In this document: one piece after another, positions 43,433-51,567 of the stretch
Layout: each line of letters begins with the position of its first letter
Numbering within the stretch: the first letter of the stretch is position 1
Assembly (NCBI GenBank): GCA_963819385.1
Contig: CAWFVV010000003.1
Coordinates: 1,178,001 to 1,242,000, forward strand
Length of the DNA stretch: 64,000 nucleotides
From: JAVDCA01 sp963819385
GTDB taxonomy: Bacteria; Pseudomonadota; Alphaproteobacteria; Rhizobiales; Xanthobacteraceae
Direction of reading: 5' to 3'
Notes under the pieces: model-generated
Seen by the model: only the letters and a program-made list of their open reading frames with translations
Databases searched by the model: none
Told to the model about the DNA's origin: nothing
Made by a program: the position numbers and the translations under genes

Positions 43433-44146
43433 TCAGCCCACAGCCTCCATGAGCAGCGCGGCCGTCTCGTCCGGCATGGTGGTCATGGGGAAATGGTTGG
43501 AGGGGATTTGCCGCGCTGCCCAGCCCGGGGTGCGGCCCGCCCATTCGTAGTAATCGAGGAAGTGGTGGGTCGGCTTGAGCGAGGCCAGCACGTAGACCTT
43601 GGTGGGCACGTCGCGCCAGCGGCCGGTGAGGGCCACCTTGTCCTGCAGCGAGCGCAGCGGATGCGGGCTCATGCGCGCGAGATACGCGGCGCGCGTGCGC
43701 TCGTCCGCGATCCCGGTGTCGAGCACCAGCGAGGTCGGCACGCGGAAGCCTTCTCCTTGCTCGCGGGCCAGCCGCTCGACGGTCGCGCGGCGCTCTGCCG
43801 GCACGAGGTCGAGCATGCATTTGCCCTCCTGCGGCAGCGCGGCGTCGAGGAAAACGAGCGCGCGGATGCGCTCCGCCATGCGGTCGGCGACGCCCGCGAT
43901 GACGAGGCCGCCGTAGCTCGTGCCGACGAGCGCGACGTCGCGCAGCTCCTCCCAGGCGATAACGTTAGCGACGTCGGCCACATGGGTGTCGAGGCCGACC
44001 TCGGGCGTGGCGAGATGCTCGCGCTCGCCGAGGCCGGTGAGCGTCGGCGTGAAGGCGCGGTGGCCGTGCCCGCGCAGCCGGTCGGCGACCGCGCGCCACT
44101 GCCAGCCGCCGCCCCACGTTCCATGCACCAGAACGAAATCGACCAT
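43433..44146 (-). CDS. Alpha/beta-fold hydrolase
   Basis: The product has 237 residues. An HGTWGGGWQWRA oxyanion-hole region is near the N-terminus. The nucleophile elbow is VALVGTSYGGLV with Ser at about residue 76, and a late His is in QIPSNHFPMTTMP. An acidic residue follows the Ser-bearing strand. The fold family includes esterases, methyl-salicylate-type esterases and hydroxynitrile lyase relatives. The substrate is not clear. It is flanked by two same-orientation copies of a double-hairpin repeat and lies on the minus strand. Confidence 0.88.
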   Translation of the reverse strand: MVDFVLVHGTWGGGWQWRAVADRLRGHGHRAFTPTLTGLGEREHLATPEVGLDTHVADVANVIAWEELRDVALVGTSYGGLVIAGVADRMAERIRALVFLDAALPQEGKCMLDLVPAERRATVERLAREQGEGFRVPTSLVLDTGIADERTRAAYLARMSPHPLRSLQDKVALTGRWRDVPTKVYVLASLKPTHHFLDYYEWAGRTPGWAARQIPSNHFPMTTMPDETAALLMEAVG

Positions 44147-44161
44147 GCGCCGTTATCCCTA

Positions 44162-44265
44162 GCGCATGTTCCGGTGAAGTGGATACCGGTTCGCCGACAA
44201 GAACATGCGCCCAACAAACAAAGCTAGAGCGTATTCCGCTTCCGTAGGAACGGAATACGCTCTAG
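44162..44265. repeat. Double-hairpin interspersed repeat, copy 2
   Basis: The first hairpin is GCGCATGTTC/GAACATGCGC (44162-44211), the linker CCAACAAACAAAGCTA follows, and the second hairpin is a 15-bp perfect stem CTAGAGCGTATTCCG/CGGAATACGCTCTAG at 44224-44265. It shares layout and linker with copy 1. Confidence 0.87.
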
Positions 44266-44374
44266 TGGCGCGTTGCGCCGGAATTTCGCGTCATTCATAG
44301 TGGCGCCGACCGCCGCCTGCCACCCCGACCCGCCGCCCCTCGATCGCACCCATTTCTCGCGCGGAGTAGCCCGC

Positions 44375-45433
44375 ATGCCTGATCCGTTCGTCTACACTTC
44401 CGACCGCCTGCGCGTCCTGTTCGGATGCGGCACGGTCGCGCGCATCGCCGCGGAGGCCGATCATCACAAGATGAGCCGCGTGATGCTGTTGTGCTCGCGC
44501 GGTCGCGCCGAGATGGCGCAGCGCATCGCGGCGCCGCTCGGCGCGCGGGTGGTCGGCACGTGCGACGCGGCGCGCGGCGGCATGCCGGCGGCGGCGTTCG
44601 ACGAGATCGTCGGCGAGCTCAAGCGCCTTGCGGCCGACGGCTTCGTCTGCGTCGGCGGCGGCTCGCCGATCGGGCTCGCCAAGGCGGTCGCGGCAGCGAC
44701 GAAGATTCCGTTCATCGCCGTGGTGACGACCTATTCGGGTTCGGAAATGTCGAGCCGCTGGTACATCGGCGCGGGCGCCGACGAGCGTTCGGGCGCCTCG
44801 CCTGCCGCGCTGCCGGCGAGCGCGATCTACGACCCCGAGCTCACCCGCGACCTGCCGTTCGCGACCTCGGCGGCGAGCTGCATGAACGCCATGGCGCATG
44901 CGGTCGAGTTGCTCTACGGGCCGGACGCCAACCCGATCGTGCTCGCGCTCGCCGAGGAGGCCGTGCGGCTCATCGGCGCCGCGCTGCCGCGGCTCAAGGC
45001 CGATCCGCGCGATCTCGCGGCGCGGACCGACGCGCTCTACGGCGCCTGGCTCGCGGCCACGTTCCGTACGGCGGTCGGCCTGTCGCACACGGTGGCGCAG
45101 CGCGTGCGGCAGAACTTCGGCACCGAGCATGCGCGCACTCACGCAGTGGCGCTGCCCTACGCGGTCGCGTTCAACCGGCCGGCGGCGCCGGCCGCCATGG
45201 AGCGCATCATGCGGGCGCTCGGGACCGGCGATCCCGGGCAGGCGCTCTACGACATCAACGTCGCCTGCGGGCTTGCGACCGGCTTGAAGGATCTCGGCAT
45301 GCGCGAGGAGGACATTCCGCGCGCCATCGAGATCGTCGCGGGTCGCGTATTTCCCAATCCGCGGAAGCCGAGCAAGTCGGACGTCGACAACGTGATTCGG
45401 CAGGCCTTCGCGGGCAGGGCGCCGCGTTGGTGA
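44375..45433 (+). CDS. Maleylacetate-reductase-like iron-containing alcohol dehydrogenase
   Basis: The product has 352 residues from the ATG at 44375. GGGSPIGLAKAVA is the NAD(P)H-binding glycine-rich segment, and TTYSGSEMSS follows. The metal-site histidines are in AMAHAVELLYG and GLSHTVAQRVR, with a further His in GTEHARTHAVALPYA. These fit maleylacetate reductase and related group III alcohol dehydrogenases. Maleylacetate reductase links aromatic-ring cleavage to the 3-oxoadipate route, but no such pathway genes lie beside it here. The ATG is the first after a region of repeats. Confidence 0.87.
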   Translation: MPDPFVYTSDRLRVLFGCGTVARIAAEADHHKMSRVMLLCSRGRAEMAQRIAAPLGARVVGTCDAARGGMPAAAFDEIVGELKRLAADGFVCVGGGSPIGLAKAVAAATKIPFIAVVTTYSGSEMSSRWYIGAGADERSGASPAALPASAIYDPELTRDLPFATSAASCMNAMAHAVELLYGPDANPIVLALAEEAVRLIGAALPRLKADPRDLAARTDALYGAWLAATFRTAVGLSHTVAQRVRQNFGTEHARTHAVALPYAVAFNRPAAPAAMERIMRALGTGDPGQALYDINVACGLATGLKDLGMREEDIPRAIEIVAGRVFPNPRKPSKSDVDNVIRQAFAGRAPRW

Positions 45434-45773
45434 GGCCGGCCTGTGATTGGCGACGGCTTGGTGAACAGCCGGGCACTTTTGAAACCGGCTGCAGCCGCGG
45501 ATGAGCGCAACCCTTGAGGGTCGAAGGGCTGATTTTACCGCTGGATACGCCCGCATGGGCCCTTAACCACAGACGGTTCGTGTCTTTTCTGCAACGTCTC
45601 CCCGCAAAATGTCAGGTGGGCACCGCTGGCCGCCTGCCTTCGATTGACCTTGACCGCCGCAGGGGTACCTTCGTGATGCGGCCGTAGTTCGACCTTCTGT
45701 CAGGAAGAAATGCGGGGCGACGGGGAGGAATATCCGCAAATTCCTCTCGAAGACATAATGACAGGGGTCTGCC
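45434..45773. promoter_or_regulatory. Upstream region of porin 1, similar to that of porin 2
   Basis: About 340 bases without a gene. From about 45570 on it is closely similar to 47585-47788, and more weakly to 49670-49860. A TTGACC-TTGACC pair (45644-45655) could supply a -35 element, but I see no convincing -10. A GGGGAGGAATATCC segment lies near the start. Conservation across porin genes suggests promoter and leader functions. Confidence 0.45.
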
Positions 45774-47345
45774 ATGAGGGGCGTCAAGCGCCTTCTTCTA
45801 GGAACGGCTGCGGGCGTGCTCACCGTAGCGGGGGCACAAGCCGCCGATCTTCCAGTCAAGGCGAAGCCGGTCGAATACGTCCGGGTCTGCAGTCTCTATG
45901 GCGCGGGCTTCTGGTACGTGCCGGGGACGGACACGTGCCTCAAGATCGGCTCGTATATCCGCGAGCAGCTCGAGTATAACGCCGGCAACGGCGGCGTGCC
46001 GATCGGCTTCGGCGCGACCGACGCGGCCGCGGCAGGCCGCTTCGACCGCACCGACACGAGCCAGCTCTCGATGCGCACGCGCGCCAGCATCTCGGTCGAT
46101 CTGCGGACGCAGACCGAATACGGCACGCTGCGGTCCTATTTCGAAGGCGGCTTCCAGACGAGCGCGAACAACGGCTCGGCGCCGACCAATGACGTGGTCT
46201 ACTTCGATCGCGGCTTCATCCAGTTCGCCGGCCTGACGGCGGGCCGCATCCGCTCGTACTTCGACATCAACTCGATGGCGCCGTACAGTTACGGCAACAG
46301 CCGCATCTCCGGCGACACCGGCGCGCTCGGCCTGTGGGGCATCGCCTACACGGCGCAGTTCGGCAACGGCGTGTCGGCGACGATCTCGTTCGAGGACGGC
46401 GGCTCGAGCTCGCAGGGCAACAACTCCGGCCAGAACTCATCGCGCGGCGCCTTGGTCGCGAACATGGCGATGGGCGAGTTGGGCCTGGGCACGATCGCGT
46501 ACGACAACGGCGGCTGGCGCGTGCCGGACCTGATCGGCTCGCTGCGTGTCGACCAGGCCTGGGGCTATGCGCAAATCGCGGCGGCGTTGCGCGACGTGCG
46601 CGGCGGTTACTACGGCGGGGCAAACTCGACACTCAACGGCAATCCGTCCGACAAGCTCGGTGGGGCGGTGACCGCCGGCTTCACGTTGAACGACGTATTC
46701 GGCCTCAAGGGTGACCAGTTCGGCATCCAGGCGGTCTACGGCGTGGGCGCGTCGGGCTATGTGACGCGCGCCACCGGTCCATTCCAGGTCTACGGTGGCA
46801 ATAACAGCGTCGGCGTCGGCTGGGTCACCGACGCCGTATACGACAACAATATCCCGAACGCCGGCGCGGGCCTTACCAGCCTTGAGCTGACCACGGCGTG
46901 GGGCATCACCGGCTTCTACCAGCACTTCTGGAATCCGAAGTGGCGCACCTCGATCTACGGCGGCTACAACGAGATCGACTACAACGGCACCGCCACCAAT
47001 ATCATCAACCAGCATCTGCCGACGCCGACAACCGCTCCGGGCGTGGCGTGCGGCGTGGCGGTCGAAGGCGCCGTGGCGCCGCCGCTCGGCATCAACCATG
47101 GCGAAGGCAACTCGTGCTCGCCGAACTTCAGCTGGTGGCAGGCCGGTACGCGGACGCAATGGAATCCGCATCCTGACCTCGATATCGGCGTCGACGTGGT
47201 GTGGAATCATCTAAACACGGCTTATGCCGGCACGCCCGTAACGTTGGGCGCGAACGGCGCGCGACCCGCCTGCACGGGATGCTCGGTGTCGGATCAGGAT
47301 GTGGTCAGCGTCTTCTTCCGCATCCAGCGTAACTTCCTGCCCTGA
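45774..47345 (+). CDS. Porin 1 (Porin_2 family outer-membrane beta-barrel)
   Basis: The product has 523 residues with a signal peptide of about 22 (VLTVAGAQA before ADLPVKAKP). The mature start KPVEYVRVCSLYGAGFWY is typical of Bradyrhizobium-type trimeric porins. The barrel has alternating hydrophobic strands and ends in the aromatic/hydrophobic C-terminus FRIQRNFLP used by BAM. It would be a general diffusion channel for small solutes. The next porin shares an identical stretch of about 590 bases in the 5' half. Gly/Asn-rich loops and Cys pairs vary between copies. A terminator follows. Confidence 0.94.
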   Translation: MRGVKRLLLGTAAGVLTVAGAQAADLPVKAKPVEYVRVCSLYGAGFWYVPGTDTCLKIGSYIREQLEYNAGNGGVPIGFGATDAAAAGRFDRTDTSQLSMRTRASISVDLRTQTEYGTLRSYFEGGFQTSANNGSAPTNDVVYFDRGFIQFAGLTAGRIRSYFDINSMAPYSYGNSRISGDTGALGLWGIAYTAQFGNGVSATISFEDGGSSSQGNNSGQNSSRGALVANMAMGELGLGTIAYDNGGWRVPDLIGSLRVDQAWGYAQIAAALRDVRGGYYGGANSTLNGNPSDKLGGAVTAGFTLNDVFGLKGDQFGIQAVYGVGASGYVTRATGPFQVYGGNNSVGVGWVTDAVYDNNIPNAGAGLTSLELTTAWGITGFYQHFWNPKWRTSIYGGYNEIDYNGTATNIINQHLPTPTTAPGVACGVAVEGAVAPPLGINHGEGNSCSPNFSWWQAGTRTQWNPHPDLDIGVDVVWNHLNTAYAGTPVTLGANGARPACTGCSVSDQDVVSVFFRIQRNFLP

Positions 47346-47374
47346 TCGTCACGGCGCAGCGGACCAGATCTACG

Positions 47375-47406
47375 AAAAGGGCCGGCCGCAACGCCGGCCC
47401 TTTTTT
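47375..47406 (+). terminator. Rho-independent terminator after porin 1
   Basis: AAAAGGGCCGGC, CGCAAC, GCCGGCCCTTTTTT forms a 12-bp A/T-flanked GC stem with a T-run. It ends the porin 1 transcript and is the strongest terminator in the window. Confidence 0.93.
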
Positions 47407-47788
47407 CAATTGGGCCGGTGGCCGGATTTCGCCCGACGTGGCGCGCGCCGCCGCGCCGCGTCGCCGATATCGCCTTGTGATTCGCGATGGCTTTTGTGCA
47501 CAGCCCGACATGAAGGTGGGGTTGCGGCCGCGGACGATGCAGTCCTTGAGGCCGGGAGGTTTTATTTTACCGCTGGGGGCACAACTGGTTCGTGTCTTTT
47601 TTACAACGCTTCCCTGCAAAATGTCGGTTGGCCACCGCTGGCCGCCTGCCTTCGATTGACCCTGACCGCCGCAGGGGTACCTTCGTGATGCGGCCGTAGT
47701 TCGACCTTCTGTCAGGAAGAAACGCGGGGGGTGACGGGGAGGAATATCCGCATAATTCCTCTCGGATAAATAATGACAGGGGTCTGCC
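47407..47788. promoter_or_regulatory. Upstream region of porin 2
   Basis: No credible gene. The segment 47585-47788 repeats 45570-45773 with only scattered changes, so the porin 2 promoter and leader came with the duplication. The distal part (47407-47500) resembles the region behind porin 3 (GGATTTCG context). Confidence 0.45.
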
Positions 47789-49432
47789 ATGAGAGGCTTG
47801 AAAAGCCTTCTTCAAGGCTCAGCGGCGTGCGTGCTCACCGTAGCGGGAGCACAAGCTGCCGATCTGCCCGTCAAGGCGAAGCCGGTCGAATACGTCCGGG
47901 TCTGCAGTCTCTATGGCGCGGGCTTCTGGTACGTGCCGGGGACGGACACGTGCCTCAAGATCGGCTCGTATATCCGCGAGCAGCTCGAGTATAACGCCGG
48001 CAACGGCGGCGTGCCGATCGGCTTCGGCGCGACCGACGCGGCCGCGGCAGGCCGCTTCGACCGCACCGACACGAGCCAGCTCTCGATGCGCACGCGCGCC
48101 AGCATCTCGGTCGATCTGCGGACGCAGACCGAATACGGCACGCTGCGGTCCTATTTCGAAGGCGGCTTCCAGACGAGCGCGAACAACGGCTCGGCGCCGA
48201 CCAATGACGTGGTCTACTTCGATCGCGGCTTCATCCAGTTCGCCGGCCTGACGGCGGGCCGCATCCGCTCGTACTTCGACATCAACTCGATGGCGCCGTA
48301 CAGTTACGGCAACAGCCGCATCTCCGGCGACACCGGCGCGCTCGGCCTGTGGGGCATCGCCTACACGGCGCAGTTCGGCAACGGCGTGTCGGCGACGATC
48401 TCGTTCGAGGACGGCGGCTCGAGCTCGCAGGGCAACAACTCCGGCCAGAACTCATCGCGCGGCGCGTTGGTCGTGAACATGAACAGCGCGGCGTTCACTC
48501 CCTTGGGCACGATCGCGTATGACAACGAAGGTTGGAAGATCCCGGACGTCGTCGGCTCGCTGCGGATCGACCAAGCCTGGGGCTATGCGCAGCTTTCGGG
48601 CGCGCTGCATGAGGTCGCTGGCGGCTACTACACTGGGGCAAGCTCAGCCGGCAACGGCGTCGGCTGCGTCGGCACACCCTGCACCAATTTCGGGCATCCC
48701 TCCGACAAGATCGGCTGGGCGGCGTCGGCCGGCTTCACGCTGAACGACGTCTTCGGATTGAAGGGCGATCAGTTCGGCGTGCAGGCGGTCTACACGGTGG
48801 GCGCTGCCGGCTACGCGACCCGCGCCACGGGTCCGTTTCAGGTGTACGGCAGCAATACCAGCGTGGGCGTTGGCTGGGTCACGGACGCTGTCTTCGACAA
48901 CGTCTCCCCGAACTGCCCCGTGGGAAGCAGTTGCCCGAGCAGCCTCCAGCTGACCTCGGTGTGGGGCGTCAACGCCTTCTACCAGCACTTCTGGAACCCG
49001 AAGTGGCGCACGTCGCTCTATGCCGGCTATGACAAGGTCGAATACAATAATACCGCCACGGGGCTGATCAATCAGCACCTGCCGTCGCCCCCCGCCGGCG
49101 GCACCGCCTGCGGCGTGCCGGTCGAAGGCATCATCCAGCCGCCGCTCGGCATCGGGTCGGGCGTCGGCAATTCGTGCTCGCCCAATTTCAGCTGGTGGCA
49201 GGCCGGCACGCGCACGCAGTGGAATCCACACCCCGATCTCGACATCGGCATCGACGTGACGTGGAACCACCTGAATACGGCGTACAAGGGCCGGGGCGAT
49301 CCCGGAGCCCTCGGCGTCGTGACGGGCGTGGCTCTAGCGGCGAACGGTGCTCGTCCGGCCGCTCTGGGCGTCCTCGAGGATCAGGACGTGGTGAGCGTCT
49401 TCTTCCGCATCCAGCGCAACTTCCTGCCCTGA
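47789..49432 (+). CDS. Porin 2 (Porin_2 family outer-membrane beta-barrel)
   Basis: The product has 547 residues with the same signal-peptide and mature start pattern as porin 1. A stretch of about 590 bases (47870-48465) matches porin 1 base for base, as far as I could compare. Beyond it the proteins diverge in the loops. The last ~100 bases through the terminator match porin 3 almost exactly. It is thus a mosaic of its two neighbours. The extra loop Cys pair (GNGVGCVGTPCTNFGHP) is shared in form with porin 3 (GTGCVAGTNCTGFGHP). Function would be as for porin 1. Confidence 0.94.
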   Translation: MRGLKSLLQGSAACVLTVAGAQAADLPVKAKPVEYVRVCSLYGAGFWYVPGTDTCLKIGSYIREQLEYNAGNGGVPIGFGATDAAAAGRFDRTDTSQLSMRTRASISVDLRTQTEYGTLRSYFEGGFQTSANNGSAPTNDVVYFDRGFIQFAGLTAGRIRSYFDINSMAPYSYGNSRISGDTGALGLWGIAYTAQFGNGVSATISFEDGGSSSQGNNSGQNSSRGALVVNMNSAAFTPLGTIAYDNEGWKIPDVVGSLRIDQAWGYAQLSGALHEVAGGYYTGASSAGNGVGCVGTPCTNFGHPSDKIGWAASAGFTLNDVFGLKGDQFGVQAVYTVGAAGYATRATGPFQVYGSNTSVGVGWVTDAVFDNVSPNCPVGSSCPSSLQLTSVWGVNAFYQHFWNPKWRTSLYAGYDKVEYNNTATGLINQHLPSPPAGGTACGVPVEGIIQPPLGIGSGVGNSCSPNFSWWQAGTRTQWNPHPDLDIGIDVTWNHLNTAYKGRGDPGALGVVTGVALAANGARPAALGVLEDQDVVSVFFRIQRNFLP

Positions 49433-49464
49433 GCGCCTCGGCGCAGCGACATGGATCGACGACG

Positions 49465-49496
49465 AGGGCCGGCCGCAACGCCGGCCCTTTTCGTTT
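49465..49496 (+). terminator. Rho-independent terminator after porin 2
   Basis: AGGGCCGGC, CGCAAC, GCCGGCCCTTTTCGTTT forms a 9-bp stem with a T-rich tail. The flanks are nearly identical to those after porin 3. Confidence 0.9.
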
Positions 49497-49873
49497 GGGC
49501 TGAGGGGGTAGGTTGCCGGGCCTACGCGGCGCGCGTGTGCGCCGCCTGCTCGAAATATCCGCGCAGGGCATTCCGCCCGCCGTCGACATCGTGGCGAATC
49601 GCCCGTTCTCCAACCCGCGCGCGGCGACCCAGGTGCCCCAAGGATTGGGCATCGGCCGGCTCCGAGCCGGGTTTTTCGTGTCTAATCTGCAACATGGTTC
49701 CGGGGAAATTCGCAGTCCACCGCTTCCGAGCCTGGATTGTGCCTGGATTGTCTTGATTTGGGCGACGGCCAAAGTAGCCTGCTTCGAATACAACCGGCGT
49801 TCGGCCGGGGCGGCAGCCGAAATGGCGGAATTTCAGGAGAGGGAGCACCTCTTCTGGCGATTTGGGGGATGCA
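49497..49873. promoter_or_regulatory. Upstream region of porin 3
   Basis: Besides the possible EAL remnant it holds no gene. The part from about 49670 resembles the porin 1 and 2 leaders (TTCGTGTCT...CTGCAAC). A purine-rich site (GGGGGATGCA) lies directly before the ATG at 49874. I see no firm promoter elements. Confidence 0.4.
49522..49600 (-). pseudogene. Possible 3'-end remnant of a GGDEF/EAL-protein gene
   Basis: Read on the minus strand, the bases just behind porin 2 encode NALRGYFEQAAHTRAA and a stop. This resembles the last residues of the intact PAS-GGDEF-EAL protein behind porin 3 (DALHAFFAAQKTRTRAA). The DNA CCTACGCGGCGCGCGT is shared. It probably marks a lost copy of the convergent gene, left by duplication of a porin-plus-EAL unit. 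Only about 20 residues support this, so it is tentative. Confidence 0.35.
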
Positions 49874-51478
49874 ATGAAATTCATGAAGACCTTTCTTCTC
49901 GGCTCGGCAGCGGGTCTCGTCGCTGCGGCTAGCGCGCAGGCAGCCGATCTTCCCGTCAAGGCAAAACCGGTCGAATACGTGCGGGTCTGCAGCCTCTATG
50001 GCGCGGGCTTCTGGTACGTGCCGGGGACGGACACGTGCCTCAAGATCGGCTCCTATGTCCGCGAGCAGCTCGAGTACAACGCCGGCAACGGCGGCGTGCC
50101 GATCGGCTTCGGCGCGACCGACGCGGCCGCGGCAGGCCGCTTCGACCGGACCGACACGAGCCAGCTCTCGATGCGCACCCGTGTCGGCCTCTCGGTCGAC
50201 CTGCGCACCCAGACCGAGTACGGCACGCTGCGCTCCTACTTCGAAGGCGGCTTCCAGACGAGCGCCAACAACGGCTCGGCGCCGACCAACGACGTCGTCT
50301 ACTTCGACCGCGGCTTCATTCAGTTCGCCGGCCTGACGGCGGGCCGCATCCGCTCGTACTTCGACATCAACTCGATGGCGCCGTACAGCTACGGCAACAG
50401 CCGCATCTCCGGCGACACCGGTGCGCTCGGCCTGTGGGGCATCGCCTACACGGCGCAGTTCGGCAACGGCTTCTCCGCCACGCTGTCGTTCGAGGACGGC
50501 GGCTCGTCGTCGCAGGGCTCCAACATCGGCCAGAGCTCGTCGCGCGGCGCGATCGTCAACAATATGGGCCTCGCCGGCCAGTGGGGCCTCGGCACGCAGG
50601 CCTTCGACAACGGCGGCTGGCAGATGCCGGACGTCGTCGGCTCGCTACGCATCGATCAGGCCTGGGGCTATGCGCAGATCGCGGCGGCATTGCGCGACGT
50701 GCGCGGCGGCTACTACACGGCGGCCAACACCGGCAACCCGGGCACGGGCTGCGTCGCCGGCACGAACTGCACCGGCTTCGGCCATCCGGACGACAAGCTC
50801 GGCTTCGCGATCACGGGCGGCTTCACGCTCAACGACGTGTTCGGCCTCAAGGGCGACCAGGTCGGTATGCAGGCCGTCTACACCGTCGGTGCGGCCGGCT
50901 ACGCGACGCGCGCCACCGGGCCGTTCCAGGTCTACGGCAACAACACCAGCGTCGGCTTCGGCTGGGTCAGCGATGCGGTCTACGACAACCAGAGCTCGAT
51001 CACGAGCCTGACCGGCACCCAGCTTCAGCTCACCACGGTCTGGGGCGTCAACGGCTTCTACCAGCACTTCTGGAATCCGAAGTGGCGTTCCTCCGTATAC
51101 GGCGGCTACACCGAGGTCGACTACAGCTCGACCGCGACGGGGATCATTAACTCGCACCTGCCCGGCGCCGGCGGCGCATCCATCTGCCCGGGCACCCCGG
51201 TGTTCGGCGCCGTGCAGCCGCCGCTCGGTCTCCCGGCCGGCAATTCCTGCTCGCCGAACTTCAGCTGGTGGCAGGTCGGCACGCGGACGCAGTGGAACCC
51301 GCATCCCGATCTCGACATCGGCGTCGACGTGACCTGGAATCACCTCAACACGGCCTACGCGGGCTCGGGTGTGGCGCTCGCCGCCAACGGCGCGCAACAG
51401 GCTTGCGCGGGCTGCCGGATCGAGGATCAGGACGTGGTGAGCGTCTTCTTCCGCATCCAGCGCAACTTCCTGCCCTGA
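49874..51478 (+). CDS. Porin 3 (Porin_2 family outer-membrane beta-barrel)
   Basis: The product has 534 residues from the ATG at 49874. The upstream TTG at 49862 is a less likely start. The signal peptide (FLLGSAAGLVAAASAQA) differs from those of porins 1 and 2, but the mature start (ADLPVKAKPVEYVRVC) is the same. The 5' half is highly similar to the other two with synonymous changes. The C-terminal FRIQRNFLP is identical. It forms a trimeric diffusion channel. Its 3' end and terminator are almost identical to those of porin 2. Confidence 0.94.
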   Translation: MKFMKTFLLGSAAGLVAAASAQAADLPVKAKPVEYVRVCSLYGAGFWYVPGTDTCLKIGSYVREQLEYNAGNGGVPIGFGATDAAAAGRFDRTDTSQLSMRTRVGLSVDLRTQTEYGTLRSYFEGGFQTSANNGSAPTNDVVYFDRGFIQFAGLTAGRIRSYFDINSMAPYSYGNSRISGDTGALGLWGIAYTAQFGNGFSATLSFEDGGSSSQGSNIGQSSSRGAIVNNMGLAGQWGLGTQAFDNGGWQMPDVVGSLRIDQAWGYAQIAAALRDVRGGYYTAANTGNPGTGCVAGTNCTGFGHPDDKLGFAITGGFTLNDVFGLKGDQVGMQAVYTVGAAGYATRATGPFQVYGNNTSVGFGWVSDAVYDNQSSITSLTGTQLQLTTVWGVNGFYQHFWNPKWRSSVYGGYTEVDYSSTATGIINSHLPGAGGASICPGTPVFGAVQPPLGLPAGNSCSPNFSWWQVGTRTQWNPHPDLDIGVDVTWNHLNTAYAGSGVALAANGAQQACAGCRIEDQDVVSVFFRIQRNFLP

Positions 51479-51510
51479 GCGCCTCAGCGCAGCGACATGG
51501 ATCGACGACG

Positions 51511-51538
51511 AGGGCCGGCGGCAACGCCGGCCCTTTTC
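51511..51538 (+). terminator. Rho-independent terminator after porin 3
   Basis: AGGGCCGGC, GGCAAC, GCCGGCCCTTTT forms a stem and short T-run. It lies between porin 3 and the convergent GGDEF/EAL gene and may serve both directions. Confidence 0.88.
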
Positions 51539-51567
51539 AATTGGGCTGATGCCTGGATTTCGTAGCC

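Noticed and set aside
45896..46126. Minus-strand 76-residue frame repeated identically in porins 1 and 2.
   Set aside because: It is the antisense of a duplicated coding segment, so its conservation comes from the porin.
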